From: Pseudoneurospora amorphoporcata
Lineage: Eukaryota > Ascomycota > Sordariomycetes > Sordariales > Sordariaceae
Reading direction: 5' to 3'
DNA length: 64,000 bases
Assembly: GCA_033297205.1 (NCBI GenBank)
Contig: MU859159.1
Coordinates: forward strand, 1-64,000
This document shows, in pieces, positions 36,109-48,026 of this stretch. The position numbers and the translations under genes were made by a program. The notes under the pieces are model-generated. The model made no database searches. It had not been told where the DNA came from and saw only the letters and a list, made by a program, of their open reading frames with translations. Each line of letters begins with the position of its first letter. Positions within the stretch are counted from its first letter, which is position 1.

Positions 36109-37352
36109 TCACGTATCAAACCTCGACTTCCTCTTTATCCCAGCCGTCGTGCCACCACCAGCACCGGTACTCGGCGTCCCCGTCCCGGTGCTGGTCCCGG
36201 TCGCCGTCCCGCTCATCCCCCCAGGGTAAGCCACACTTCCCAACGGCGTCGCGCTCCCCGTCCTATTCGCCATTTCGCTACTTGTAGTACCACCACTAAC
36301 AAACTCCACCCTCTCCCCTCTCTTCCTCTCACTCTCCTTCTGCATTCTTTCCTGCGTTTTTCGGATTCTATCTCTAAAGGCCCATCCCGGCATCGCAGTC
36401 GGATCCCAAACTTCCTTGGAGAGAGTGGTGGCGTATTGCTCCCATCCAGCCGGCGGCGGTACCTCCGTGTTGTCTGAGTTGTCGTTGTTGGCGGTTTCGG
36501 CAGGAAGATCGTCAAAGTAAAACTCCGTCTCAACCCCAACAAACCTCATCAATTTATCCATCAACCTCGGATTCTTCGTAGCTGCACTCTGCGCGATGCG
36601 CGAGTTGAAGTGCTGGCTCTTGGTGCGCTTCAGCTCGAGAAATTTGTCGAATTTGCTGGTTAGGGCCGCTAGGCGTTCCACTGACCCAATATCGGAAGGT
36701 GAGAGCGGAGGAGACGCGGGGATGTCCATGTTGGGAAGGGCGGGGAGGGTGAGATCGCGGAGTAAGGTGCGGGTTGCCGTGTAAGGGGATTTTGGGGGTT
36801 CTGCCGCTGATGGCCCAGAGGGTAGATTGGTGGAGGAGGTGGAGGGGTCGTCGAGGAAGGACATGTCGACGTCGGAGTCGGGGTCGGGGAGGGTGTTGAG
36901 TGAGGCTCCGGCTCCCGCGGGAGGTATGGAGGGGCCGAGGACTGGGCCTGGTGATGGTTCTCGGGCAGGTTGGGGTTGTTGTGGTAGCTCGTCTGAGGGC
37001 GCTGGTGGTTGTGGTGCTAATGGTTGCGAGAGTGTGGCATTTTGGAGGCCACTGGCGGCTGTTGTTGACGATGTCGTTGCCATAGTAGGTTAGCCACCGA
37101 CAGAGGGACATCTCATTGTTGTCGGGCGTATAGCGCGAAAACTTGATTTGAGCGTGTGGGGGCGTACCGGCGTCGTTTTGTGATAAATGTGAAGCTTTCT
37201 CGTTTACAAAGGCCTGAGGCTGTGAAGACATGTCAGATTATAAACAGAACACGGTTTGTATCTAAGGACCATCCTGTCGTTCTTACCAAAGTCGGGGTCT
37301 CGACTTGGACGTCCTCATCCTCGTCGCTGCTGTCGTACGTTACAAGTCCCAT
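36109..37352 (-). CDS. HCNGP/SAP30BP-like nuclear protein, 355 residues
   Basis: I read three exons: 37352-37287, 37219-37168 and 37058-36109. Exon 1 encodes MGLVTYDSSDEDEDVQ, the typical HCNGP N-terminus, and ends at a GTAAGA donor. Exon 3 holds the core: PGPVLGPSIPPAG, the segment KFLELKRTKSQHFNSRIAQS, then NPRLMDKLMRFVGVE with the acidic Phe-Asp-Asp site after it, and a C-terminal GIKRKSRFDT. The middle donor is less certain. I prefer GTACGC (109-bp intron), but a GTCGGT donor 66 nt downstream would give a 43-bp intron in the same phase. In animals SAP30BP assists splicing and transcriptional repression; the fungal role is inferred. A shorter form from the ATG at 37083 would miss the conserved N-terminus. 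Divergent from pre4. Confidence 0.83.
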
Positions 37353-37978
37353 GCTTGTAATTTAAGTTGACTCCGTGCGGTCGTACAAGGAATAAAGAGC
37401 CAAATCAATTGATGAAAAATGATATAAGTTTCATAAGGGCGCCGTCGTTGACGAGTAGAGGTAGTGAGGGTGAATTCGAGATGAAGGGTGTCACGTGCTG
37501 ATAGGCGGCTCAAGGTCAAGCCTGGACCCAAAACATTCAAAAGACGCTCGGCCCCTCTCCTACTGTACCTTCTAGAGGTATGGATCCACTATTTAAAGTG
37601 GACTGCCCGAAACAGTGACGCCAAGCCAAGCCCAACAGCAACGGTAGTGGAAGGAAGCACCTGGACGCGAAGCTCCAGGGCAGGGGATGGAGCTCACCTC
37701 ACTGGACTGGCTGCCACTGCCAGCTCCTCCAGCCGCAACGTCAAGTCAGTGACCAGGCGGAAGCTCCCCACGTCAACACCATCATCTGTCCCAAACGAAC
37801 CATTCACGTTTATCGTTATCTTGCCATATTCAACAACAACCAACGAACAACTTTCTGAGCGACCACGGACGAGCATCTCGAATAGCGACCGAAGTTCGTC
37901 TTTACGCGAAGCCTCTTGTTTACGAAAACGATACCCCGCCTTTTAGAGCATTCTCTCGATTCCCAACTCTAGTTAACC
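37353..37978. promoter_or_regulatory. Bidirectional promoter region, HCNGP-like gene and pre4
   Basis: Only 626 bp separate two divergent start codons. It must hold both promoters. I see CT/CA-rich leader sequence close to pre4 (37730-37978), but no named proteasome-control element that I can support. Confidence 0.6.
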
Positions 37979-38969
37979 ATGGATCACCGCCCGCAAGCTT
38001 GGGGTCGTGTACGTCTTCAACCCTCCCCGACCTGCTGTCGCAGCAGCATTTATACATAAATAACTCTACCCAACATGGACGGCATGGAATTAACATGCTG
38101 GTTTATGACCCTTACAGCCCAGAGACGATGTCTACGGCGCCTATGACCACTCCTACCTCCAGAACAGCGGCCCGAGGCAGGCGACACAAGCACCCATCGT
38201 GACGGGTACCTCCGTCATTGCGATCAAGTACAAGAACGGTGTAGTCATGGCTGCGGATAACCTTGGTACGTTGCTATCAGCCAACCTCACCTGCGTCGAC
38301 CAAGCCACACCCATACCATAACACCACGCTAACCTGTCATCTCAAACAGCCTCCTACGGCTCCCTAGCCCGCTTCCCCGACGTCAAGCGCCTCCGCGTCT
38401 TCCTCGACTCCTCCGTCATCGGTTTCTCTGGCGACGTCTCCGACATGCAATTCCTCGACCGCCACCTTACCGAGCTCTCCATCGATGAAGCGTACGAGGA
38501 CCCCTCATCGGACAGCAAGGCCGGCCAGTTGAACGCCGCCAATCTGCACAAGTACCTGCAAAAGCTTCTCTACAAGCGCCGCAATGACTTCGACCCTCTC
38601 TGGAACCAGCTTCTGATCGCTGGTTTTGACGGCGACTCCAAGCCGTACCTGGCTTCCGTTGACCTGCGCGGCACGTCGTTCACTTCACCTTCGCTGGCGA
38701 CGGGCTTTGGCAGCGCGCTGGCGCAGCCTATCATGCGCCGGTATGCGGCGACGGAGGAGGATGCGGCCAAGCTGAGCCGCGAGGAGGCGGTGGAGGTTAT
38801 TAAGGAGTGCATGAAGGTGCTGTATTATCGCGACGCGAGGAGCTTGGATCGGTACAGCATTGCGGTTGTGACGAAGGAGGGCGTGGAGCTGAAGGAGGAT
38901 GAGCAGCTTGAGAAGCAGAGCTGGGCTTTTGCTGAGCAGATTAAGGGGTATGGTACTCAGACTGTTTAA
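37979..38969 (+). CDS. pre4: 20S proteasome subunit beta-7 (Pre4)
   Basis: Exons 37979-38008, 38118-38265 and 38350-38969 give 265 residues, all in phase, with GTACGT donors. The 10-residue first exon is MDHRPQAWGR. Exon 2 runs into the start of the mature fold, TGTSVIAIKYKNGVVMAADN. Exon 3 has YGSLARFPDVKRLRVF, the GFSGDVSDMQFL turn and the C-terminal DRYSIAVVTKEGVEL. Unlike catalytic beta subunits it has no processed Thr-1 with its usual Lys/Asp partners in a beta-1/2/5 pattern. Beta-7 is a structural subunit whose C-terminal tail clamps the opposite ring. Length and order match yeast Pre4 and human PSMB4. Rpt4 of the regulatory particle lies ~8 kb downstream. Confidence 0.95.
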
Positions 38970-39773
38970 GGTCTGCACGTACATAGGCTAGCATGGCTTA
39001 GGTGATGGCAGGGCTCGGGTGATAATGAGAGCTTATTGGAATGAAATCGCATCAATGAAAAGATGTCATACGCTGACGAAGATAATGTGGCCCGTTTGCT
39101 CTCCTAAAGCAATGGAATTTCTAGCGAAGCTGTGATATCCATGACCCAGTATGGTGATTGGACGCGCGGTCACAACATGGCACTGACCTGAGCATCAGGT
39201 TCCGATTCCAGAATCCCAGAGACAGTACCGCCTAACTCTTTATCATCCTCTTTCTCGCCTCGAGTTATGCAGCACATCAGCACCGGAGACGTACCATATG
39301 GTCACTTTGCCAGACATGCGTTATCAACACAGTACCATTACTGTTACTAGCTAACTCCTTAATACCAGTTCCATCACATCGTCCTTGAATGTGACAAACC
39401 GATCGCAAAGTACGCTTCAAATCATGAGCACAGTATTCCGTGACCCAAATTGTTCCATCCGTCCCGACTCCCTTGATTTCCATCCATTTCACTTTTGACA
39501 TCCCCGTGCGCGCCTTGGCTTTTCGCCTTTTTCTTCCTTCTTCCTTTCCTCCCAGATCACATCAGATCAGATGTGTGCTTCCCAGCCCAGCAAGTAAAAA
39601 CTCCACCACGCCCGCCTATAGACCAAAGCACGATGTAGATTACAAATAGGTATATCAAAAATCCGCTCATCAACACAGAAAGACCTGTCTTCCTTCAGTG
39701 GTTGTCTCGTCGTCTCTTCGTTCGTGCAAAAGTGTCGATCGCTCTACCGACGACCCCTTTCATTTATCCTCGT
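38970..39773. other. Convergent 3' region
   Basis: About 800 bp between the ends of pre4 and gfa1. ORFs under 75 codons, none recognised. The 39500-39770 part is probably the gfa1 3' untranslated region. Confidence 0.5.
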
Positions 39774-42346
39774 TTATTCCACAGTCACCGACTTGGCAAG
39801 GTTTCGGGGGAAGTCGACATTGAGGCCCTCCATAACGGCCAACCAATAGGCGATCAACTGCAGAGGAATGACGTTCAGGATACCCTGAAGGCAGTCGACG
39901 GTCTTGGGGATCTCGATCTTGACGGCGTCGCTGGTCTGGAACTCGGCGTCGGCTTCGTTGCAGATGACGACGGGCTTGCCATTTCTGGCGACAACTATTT
40001 TTTTTTAAAAAAAAAAAAAAAACTGTTAGCATCTTGCCTGCGGGGTTTAATCATTGGGAGAATGTGGTAACGTACCTTGCTGGTAGGCGTTCAAGCTCTT
40101 GCGGAAGAGCTTGTCGCGGGTCAAGATCATGATGATGGGAAGGTTCTCGTCGACAAGGGCCAGTACACCGTGCTTCAGCTCACCGCTCATGACGGCCTCG
40201 CAGTGGAGATAACTAATCTCCTTAATCTTGAGGGCGCCCTCGAGAGCTGTGCTGTACTGGCTTCCACGACCGAGGAGCAGAAGAGACTTCTGGTTCCTGA
40301 ACCTCTCCTCGCACAGCTGCTTGATCTTCTGGTCCTGGTTAAGGACGGACGAGATCTGCTCGCTAATCTTGCCAAGACCCTCCATGATCTCCTCGCGACG
40401 CTGCTTCTTGGAAGCTCGATCCTCACCAAGGGACAGAGCAAACATGACCATGGCAATGAACTGGGAGGTGTAGGCCTTGGTGGAGGCAACACCAATCTCA
40501 GGGCCGGCGTTGACGTGGACACCGCAGTGGGTCATCATGGAGATGGAAGAACCGACAACGTTGACAATACCAACGGTGAGGGCACCGCGCTCCAAGCAGT
40601 ACCTGAGGGCCATAAGCGAATCAGCGGTCTCACCAGACTGCGACACGAAGACGCAGGTGTCGTCACGGAAGACGGGTGCTTCACGGTCGAGGAAATCAGA
40701 CGCGAGCTCGACGGAAATTGGGATCTCGGTCAGTTCCTCAAAGATACCACGAACCGCCATACAGCTGTGGTAAGAGGTACCGCAAGCAATGAAGATAATG
40801 CGACGGCAGCGGCGGATGGTGTCTATATAGCTGCGAAGACCACCGAGAGTGACGGTCTTGTTGGCAACGTCGAGTCGACCACGCATGGTGTTGACGACGG
40901 ACTCGGGCTGCTCGAAAATCTCCTTCTGCATGAAGTGGTCGAACTTGCCCTTCATAATCTCCTGAAGCTCAAGCTCAAGGGTCTGGATTGTACGGACGTT
41001 GGAACTACCATCGGCCTTTTTCAGACGGTGAATGTTGAGAGAGCCCTCGTGGATGTGGGCGATATCGTCGTCCTCGAGGTACATGACCTTCTTGGTGTGC
41101 TCGACGATGGCGGACGGGTCCGAGGACAGGAAGAACTCGGTGGGCATGGGCATGCCATCATCGGTCATGAAGGCACGCGACTGGGAGCGGTGAAGCAGGG
41201 ACTTGTCGGCAGCGCCCAAAAGACCGTTGGGAGAAAGAAGGCCAGCGGCGGACTTCTTGAGAGCAACATTTTGCGAGGCAGTCTCAGCGGGCAGGGGCAC
41301 ATCGTCAGCGTACTCGACATCGACGAAATCGACCTTCATGCGCTTCTGAGTCTTGACACCGATAACGAGGGGCGAACCCTTGCGAGCAGCGATGACCTCG
41401 TGGGGGTAGTGAACACTTTTGATCAAAAGACCATAGGCACCCTCGAGCTCGTTGATGACGGCCTTGGCGAGATCAGTGAAGCCGACAGTGGGGTGCTGGT
41501 CGTAAAGGTACTTGGCGAGCTTGGCAATGCACTCGGTGTCGGTCTCAGTTTCAAACTTGAATCCCTTGCCCTCAAGCAAAGTCTTGAGCTCCTTGTAGTT
41601 CGTGATGATCCCGTTATGAACGATCGAGAACTCCCAGTTGGGATCAGAACTGTGATTTGGTTGGTCAGAACTTGTCCGCTGTTCGAGGCCAGTTTATGCA
41701 CAGTCGCAAAACTTACCGGTGAGGGTGGCAGTTGACGCGCGAAGGGGGGCCGTGGGTGGCCCAGCGAGTGTGGGCAATGCCGCAGTGGGAATCGAATGTC
41801 TCTTCAAGATCGAGGTTCTGGCTGTCGATGAGCTCCTTCAACTTCGCAACCTTGCCCACCTCCTTGAAGGCGAGCACCTCGTTCTTCTTGTCGCCATCGA
41901 TGGCAAGACCGGCAGAGTCGTAACCGCGGTACTCGAGACGGGAAAGGCCTGGATTGGCAGAGTTAGCGACCAGCTACCGTTGCTTCCGGGTTCGGAGCCT
42001 CGTAAAAGGGCTTTTTTGTAGATAAGGGGCCGGGAAAAGTCGTGATGTGGTTTGTATAGAGGGGGGGGGGGAGGACGAGCAAGCACTCTTCATGACGTAC
42101 CATTAACGAGCGTGTCTAGAATGTACTTCCTGTCCTTTTCCACCAGGTAGTTGATATAACCGAAAATGCCACTACACAGAAGAAGAGACTTCAGTTAACA
42201 AAGATCTCGAGTTAACCGGTTTGCGCCTCAGCTGTCTTGCGATCGGCCCTTTTCAGGAGTGATTGCGGGGCCTTCCGCTTGAACGAAAGCCAGCTGATCA
42301 GACAGAAGGGCTGGAAAGCGAGGTTCTGTTCTCTAACGTACCACAT
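39774..42346 (-). CDS. gfa1: Glutamine:fructose-6-phosphate amidotransferase
   Basis: Five coding exons: 42346-42342, 42171-42101, 41948-41717, 41649-40076 and 39994-39774, giving 700 residues. It makes glucosamine-6-phosphate from fructose-6-phosphate and glutamine, the first committed step toward UDP-GlcNAc and chitin. The mature start is MCGIFGYINYLVEKDRK, so Cys2 becomes the N-terminal nucleophile of the glutaminase domain; the fold continues with LSRLEYRGYDSAG and IAHTRWATHGPPS. The isomerase half has two SIS domains with FIACGTSYHSCMAVRG, FVSQSGETADSLMALR, LLLLGRGSQYSTALEGALK and HGVLALVD, and ends LAKSVTVE. The first coding exon is only 5 nt, splitting the Cys2 codon. Intron 4 carries a T9A16 tract. 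A long ORF on the opposite strand is a shadow. Confidence 0.97.
39998..40022 (+). repeat. T9A16 tract inside gfa1 intron 4
   Basis: Nine T then sixteen A on the plus strand. On the gfa1 strand it reads T16A9 and ends only a few bases before the acceptor TAG. It forms a perfect 9-bp hairpin-capable tract and doubles as the polypyrimidine tract of the intron. Confidence 0.85.
42061..42071 (+). repeat. G11 tract in gfa1 intron 2
   Basis: Eleven consecutive G on the plus strand (C on the transcript) within the 152-bp second intron of gfa1. Confidence 0.8.
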
Positions 42347-45300
42347 GTTGACTGATTAACCAACGAACGACGGTACCGAATATAGAACTAGAGCTTGTTG
42401 TAGTTGTGTTGTGGAAGTTCGGGTAGTGGTCGCTATCGTCTTGCGGTGAGACGGTGTACGGAGTTGTACGGGGCGCGGGACCTGGATCGGGGGAAAAGGT
42501 GGTTGGGTTGGGGGGGGGTATCAAGTATTAAAGAAACGGACAGAAGGCGAAGCGAACGTGAGGAACGTCGGGGTCAGTCGGGGTCGTTTGGAGGACGAAA
42601 GGAAGAGCGAGATGAATGGATAGATAGAACAGAGCAGGCCAGAAGGGAGTCCAAAGACTCTCGACGGCCACGGGGAGAGACTTGTCTTTATGGCCGAAAC
42701 GGGCGGGGAGGGTACGGCGCTCTCGTCACTTCTCTTGGCTCTCTCTGCTTCTCTCTCTGTTCTCTTCGGTCCTCTTTTGGCATCTCTCACTGGAGACCGG
42801 GACTGGCGAGACTGGAGACGGCTGTGTTTAGGTCGGCCCCGTTGCCCCGTCCACGGGCGGATTTGGTGGACAGCACTGGCCAGCGCTGACGGCAAGGGAC
42901 AGGCGGCACCAATGGCATTGACCGGTTCGCTGGTGAGACTGCTGCAGGTGCAGCCTCCCAGGTGGGGCACACGCGCACTATCGCCAAGGACAGGGGTCTC
43001 GCCCACCTGCTCGCTTCTCCTTGGCCGGCCAAACGACAAGAAAGACCGCTAAGCTTAGGTAGGTTTGTGTCCACCGCCCGAACGGTCTCTGGGTCCGTCC
43101 AGACTCTGCCAAAATCGTCCCATGCTCGTTGATTTTTCTTTATCCATTGCTTTTGTCTCCAGAAGCCCCGCCAGCGAAAATCAGAAATTGTATGCGGATT
43201 CGAATGTTGTGGTGATCATACTCATAACCCAGCGTTTCAGCGTGATACCGGTTCGGGGTGGCTGTTCCGGTGGTGGCCTTGATGTGGCGGGGGACAAGCC
43301 GTTTCCAGGGCAGGACGGTTTGTGCTTGATGGAGGGGTTCGGTTTGTTACTTTGTTGTCATTTGGGATTGTTGCTGTTGACTTCATCTCTGTAACGTACA
43401 GGTACAGACCACCCACCCACCTTGCAACAGTTCATTTGATGCCACCTGGAATCTTCTTGACAACTCTTGACAACTTAACATCATGATGACTACCTCTAGG
43501 CTATATCCATGCCTTCCTCCCATCAAGAAAATCTCTTCTCTTTGTTGCGTCTCGCAAGACTTTGCTTCACTAACCTACTTAGCTCTTGCATGTACAAAGG
43601 CTCAGCTGAAGTAGCTCATGTTATCCCACCACGATATGTGTAGAAAGCTAGGCCGCATGTATACTTCCTGACCTCTTAAATTCTTCGCACGATACCTATC
43701 TTGTGTTTCAGCCAACGGAGGATGCCATACTCATCAATGGTAAACAGAACTCTGAACGGGCAGAACGAGGCACGGGGTTCCCTTTATTGGTGGGGGTCAT
43801 CATGGTTGCCCACGCATAACCTCATGCACTGCACGCACTGCGCTCGGCAGACGGACAGCTATGGTAGAAAGATACATACAACTCTCCACAACATCCGCGA
43901 CGACTTGTCAACCCAGGCCTCGAAAATGGTAATGGAAATGAAACGGCTCTCTCCAGATGGACCTTCTCGATATCTCTACCTTCTCACCGCCTTCCCGGGT
44001 CTCCCCTCACCTTCCGAAGTGCGAGCACGTAATGCCAAATTCCGGTGTTTATGCTGTGTCGATATTTCAGGGGTTTCACGGCAATGGCGGTGGAGAGCCT
44101 CGTTCGTAACAGTGGGCCGAAGCAGGGGGGCCGGCACCCGTTCCAAGCCCTCCGCGACGTCACTGTCTGTTTGCCCTTCGCGTATGACGCGCGCCATCCA
44201 TTCTTCAAGCCCGGCGATCGACCGTCGCATGCTTTCCGAAATGTGCGGGATAACAGATAAACATACGGGGTACGGGGGCGCCATCACGCGGTTAGTGTCG
44301 ATCAACCCCTGACCTACTCAGCCTCCCGAACCCGGGACGGAGCAGAACAACGACAACAACAAACATCTGCCGCCTTACAAGACAAACCTCTTCAAGGCAT
44401 AAACCACCCGACCCTAGTTCGGCCTTTCTTCGTTTCCGAGGCGCCCTCAAGATCCATAAAATTTTCCTTGGGGACTTCTTCACACGAGGATACTGCTTGC
44501 CGCCGGGTTGCTAGCCGAATTTCCAAGCAACAGAGTGGAAGTCATCTTTTAGGAGGAGCCCACTTTTTGCGGCCGTGACACCTCTTTCCACGGGTACAAG
44601 GAGGGCCATCCAAGCCGCTAAGAACCAAAAAAAGTGGAAAACGAGAGCACCAAGTTCGGCCGCCGGCCGGGATGCGCTATTCTTAGCAACCCATGATAAG
44701 TATACTTTCGCTCCCAGAATGCCGGGTCATTCATATGCTGGGCATCAAAAAGTTTTTCCAAAAGAAACACGATGTCACAAGGATTGATGGAATCTATCCA
44801 TTACCTGAATCACCATGTCCATCACCAGTCAGTCAGCCACTAACAAAGGACAAATACGAAATATCGTCCGCGGTCCAGTTTACTCTTTTCGATCTCTCTG
44901 ACCAGCCATCTCACATGGTTCACAACCCGCTTCGGCTTTACTTTGCTCTTGGTGCAATTTCGGAATACGGTTGCGCCTTGGCCAAAGGCGGTCAAGCTCT
45001 CACTTACATCACCCACGAAGCAACGACACTAACATCTAGTATCAAGGTTGGTGATGCTAGCGTCACCACGAAATGAATAACCGAGTTGTACATTCCAGCC
45101 TCGAGAATTATTCCGCCATCCATCACGGAATTGCCGCCTCTACTATCACTACACTACTAATCCGCCATTCTACCTCGTATCGTGTTGATCCGCCCTTCGG
45201 CGGCGGCGCCCGCCCAGGAACAGAAATCAGAAACAGGAACCGAAGCTACCTACCACTAACAGAGTGACATGGATGACACCATCCCAGCCACTGAGCCGCA

Positions 45301-46641
45301 TAGCACTATCTGTTTCCATCACACATCAACACATCAGAAGAGGTAAAGTGCACGCTAGCAAGTTGCAAGCTGAGCATCGAAGGAATCATGATTCAGTTTT
45401 TTTTTTACGTGTATAACAAATGTAGGTAGGGGAAGGTAGTCTCGGGCCGATCCATCCCACAAGGCAACCTCTGCGGGATGGGACCATGAAATCACGGGGA
45501 GAAGTGGCACAATCAACGTCACAGACAGACAGATATCATTGACAAGAAATGTACCTATGTCCGAGAAACTTGATGCCGGCGTTTCGGCTTCCTCGTTTGC
45601 TAATTTGCTAAGATATCCGAGACATGCGGGTTTATGTTCCCTTTCTGCTGGGCCCTACAATCTAGCCCCGGTATGTTTGTTAGTTTGGTACAAAAAACGC
45701 CCAGTTCCACCTTTCGAGCTAGAGAGTGAAAAAGTATTCGGGCTTCGAGCGGATGGGTGCTGTAGGAGACTGCCTTCTTATATCTTCCTATCCTAAAGGG
45801 CCCTGAGAAGAGACGGAAAGAGGCATAAGAGGCTTCTGTAGCGTTTTTTACCCTGGTTACAATATTAGTGCCTTTAAACGAAAGTTAGAAGAAGGCTAAT
45901 GAGAGTTCAATTTCTCCCCTATTCGACCCATGTTCTTCGAACCAAACTAACAAATAAACCAGTCTTATATTGTATATGAAAGGAACACCACAAGAGCGAC
46001 TAAGGGATTGCACAACAAACCGGGACAATCTTGCCATCCATCCATCATCCTCTTAGCAAGGCAAAACAACAAGCCACCGTGCCGTCGACCAGCAGCCGGA
46101 AAGCTGCATGGCGGTGGTGAAAACGTGCTTGGTGTGCCACTTCAATAATGCTGTGTCGGGTGAAGTGACGGTGGCTCGGGTGGTCAGCCCATCAGTTTTG
46201 TATTGCGCACCTATCTTCTCGTGGTTGGACACTCACCACCGCCGCGGAAACGGAATCATCTCAAGCGACGGTGGTTCATACAGTCATTTGTTTATCAAGT
46301 AGTCGGACTACACCGGAATATTACCAGAAGAAACGAGTACTGCAGCTTAGAGGACGTATCACTGCTTATTGGCCTTTGCTAGAAGCATAGAAGGCAAAGG
46401 GACTGTGCCATAAGCAATCAAATAGTCATTGTGACGCCCTTTCTGCGGGCATCGTGGTACTTCGCTTGTGTACAAATTACAGTTGAGAGTTCGCTCATCA
46501 TCTTTCTTCCTCCTCGCATTTAGGAAGGGCGCAAAGTTTTCTAGTTTTCTATGTCCGCGTCTAAGATGCTTTGTCACTGTTGTTGTTCAACCGCTACCAC
46601 CTCTACCCACCGCCCATTCTCCAGTTACTCCATGGTTATTA
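42347..46641. other. 4.3-kb intergenic region
   Basis: It contains the gfa1 promoter and leader (42347 to about 43050) and a long stretch with no recognised gene. The longest ATG frame is 196 codons (43722-44312, plus), without a motif I know. A G9 run lies at about 42511-42520. No RNA gene is seen. The 3' side is the downstream region of rpt4. Confidence 0.5.
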
Positions 46642-48026
46642 TTATAGCTTCTGGTATTCGAGCTTGCCCTCAAGCTTCTTGGACTCGGCGACCTTGCGCA
46701 CCGCCTTGTTGAAGTCGTCTTGGCTGATCGCATCGCGGTAATCCTTGATTGCAAAAAGACCACTGTGAAGAAGATGAAGGTTAGCAAAGGAGTCGCACGG
46801 TCGGTGTGTTGTCATAGCAGCAAATTAGTAACTTACGCCTCAGTAACCACGTTACGCAAATCAGCACCGTTCAAGCCGTCGCTCATCTTCACAACACTCT
46901 CGTAGTCGATGTCGCCCTCAATAACCACACCGGAGGCATGGATCTTGAGAATCTCCAGGCGACCGACCTCATTCGGCAGAGGGATCTCGATCTTGCGATC
47001 TAGACGGCCGGCACGCAGCAAAGCGGGGTCGAGGGTATCGGGGCGGTTCGTCGCCATGATGATCTTGGTCTTGCCGAGGTAGTCGAAACCGTCGAGCTGG
47101 TTGAGGAGCTCCATAAGTGTACGCTGGATTTCTCTGTCGGCAGATGTACCCTCGCTGAAACGCCTGCCACCGATGGCGTCGATCTCGTCCATGAAGATAA
47201 TGCAGGGCTCGTGTTCCTTGGCGTAGCCAAACATTTCGCGGATAAGTCGGGCAGATTCTCCTATGTACTTGTCGACGATGGCGGAGGAGACGACTATACA
47301 AGCGGAATGTTAGTGACCTGGGTCGAGTAATATCACCACAACAAATGCAGGGGAAAGATCGGGAGAGCTTACCTTTCAAGAAGTTGGTCTCCAAGCTGCT
47401 CGCGACAGCCCTGGCTAGTAGCGTCTTGCCGGTACCTGGGGGACCATAGAGCAAGACACCCTTGGGAGGCTTGATACCGACTCGCAAGAACAGCTCTGGG
47501 TTCTTGAGCGGCAGTTCGATAACCTCTCTGAGCTCGCGAATCTGATCGTTGAGACCGCCGATACCCGCGAAGCTGACTTGACCGGGATCCTCGAGCGACA
47601 TGTTGTATACTAGCGGGTCGACCTCGCGGGGGAGCATGCGCATGATGGTGAGGGTCGTCATGTCGAGCGCCACACGTGTTCCTTGCTTGAGCTTCGCCTT
47701 GTCGACCTTTGATCGGCAGCCGACGACGTACCTCGGGCCGGAGGAAGCCTTGACAATAACTGTCGCATGGCAGGTTAGTGATAGTTTCCAGATTATGGGT
47801 GGGGGATGCAAGACGTACACCTCTCATCGTCCAGTTGCTTAAGGACCTCGCCGATGATTTGGCCGACACTTTGCAACGCCTTGATGTTGTCTTCTGTTTG
47901 GTCGTACTCCTTTTGCAGTCCCTTGAGCTCCAAACGCAAGTTCTTGAGCTTCGCCTCCCACTCTCGCGACTCGATCAGCTTCGCCTTGAACGAAGCCAAC
48001 GCATGCTGGCGCTCCTGGTCCGCCAT
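46642..48026 (-). CDS. rpt4: 26S proteasome regulatory ATPase Rpt4
   Basis: Four exons, 48026-47819, 47759-47373, 47293-46837 and 46762-46642, give 390 residues in continuous phase. The N-terminal ~60 residues form a coiled coil (KLKNLRLELKGLQKEYDQTE). An OB domain follows (FIVKASSGPRYVVGC). The AAA+ module has Walker A GPPGTGKT at 175-182, Walker B CIIFMDEIDA near 229-238, sensor-1 IIMATNRPDTLDPALL and the Arg-finger region RAGRLDRKIEIPLP. The C-terminus is KLEYQKL, without an HbYX motif, as usual for Rpt4. It unfolds ubiquitylated substrates at the base of the 19S particle. The EGTSADREIQRTLMELLNQ segment supports Rpt4 over other Rpt subunits. Divergent from the MBL-fold gene. Confidence 0.97.

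Noticed and set aside
37083..37085. ATG at 37083 as the start of the HCNGP-like protein
   Set aside because: It lies in my intron 2 and would lose the conserved MGLVTYDSSDEDED start that splices in from 37352.
36554..37231. 225-codon minus-strand ORF beginning MSSQPQAFV
   Set aside because: It reads exon 2 correctly but then continues through intron 2 in the wrong frame of exon 3, giving Pro/Arg/His-rich shadow sequence.
40077..41735. 552-codon plus-strand ORF opposite gfa1
   Set aside because: It is the antisense shadow of the strongly coding gfa1 exon 4. It shows no fold or motif and is explained by codon bias of the real gene.
43722..44312. 196-codon plus-strand frame
   Set aside because: Cys/Arg/Ser-rich chance-like sequence without a motif. 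The longer version opens with TTG.
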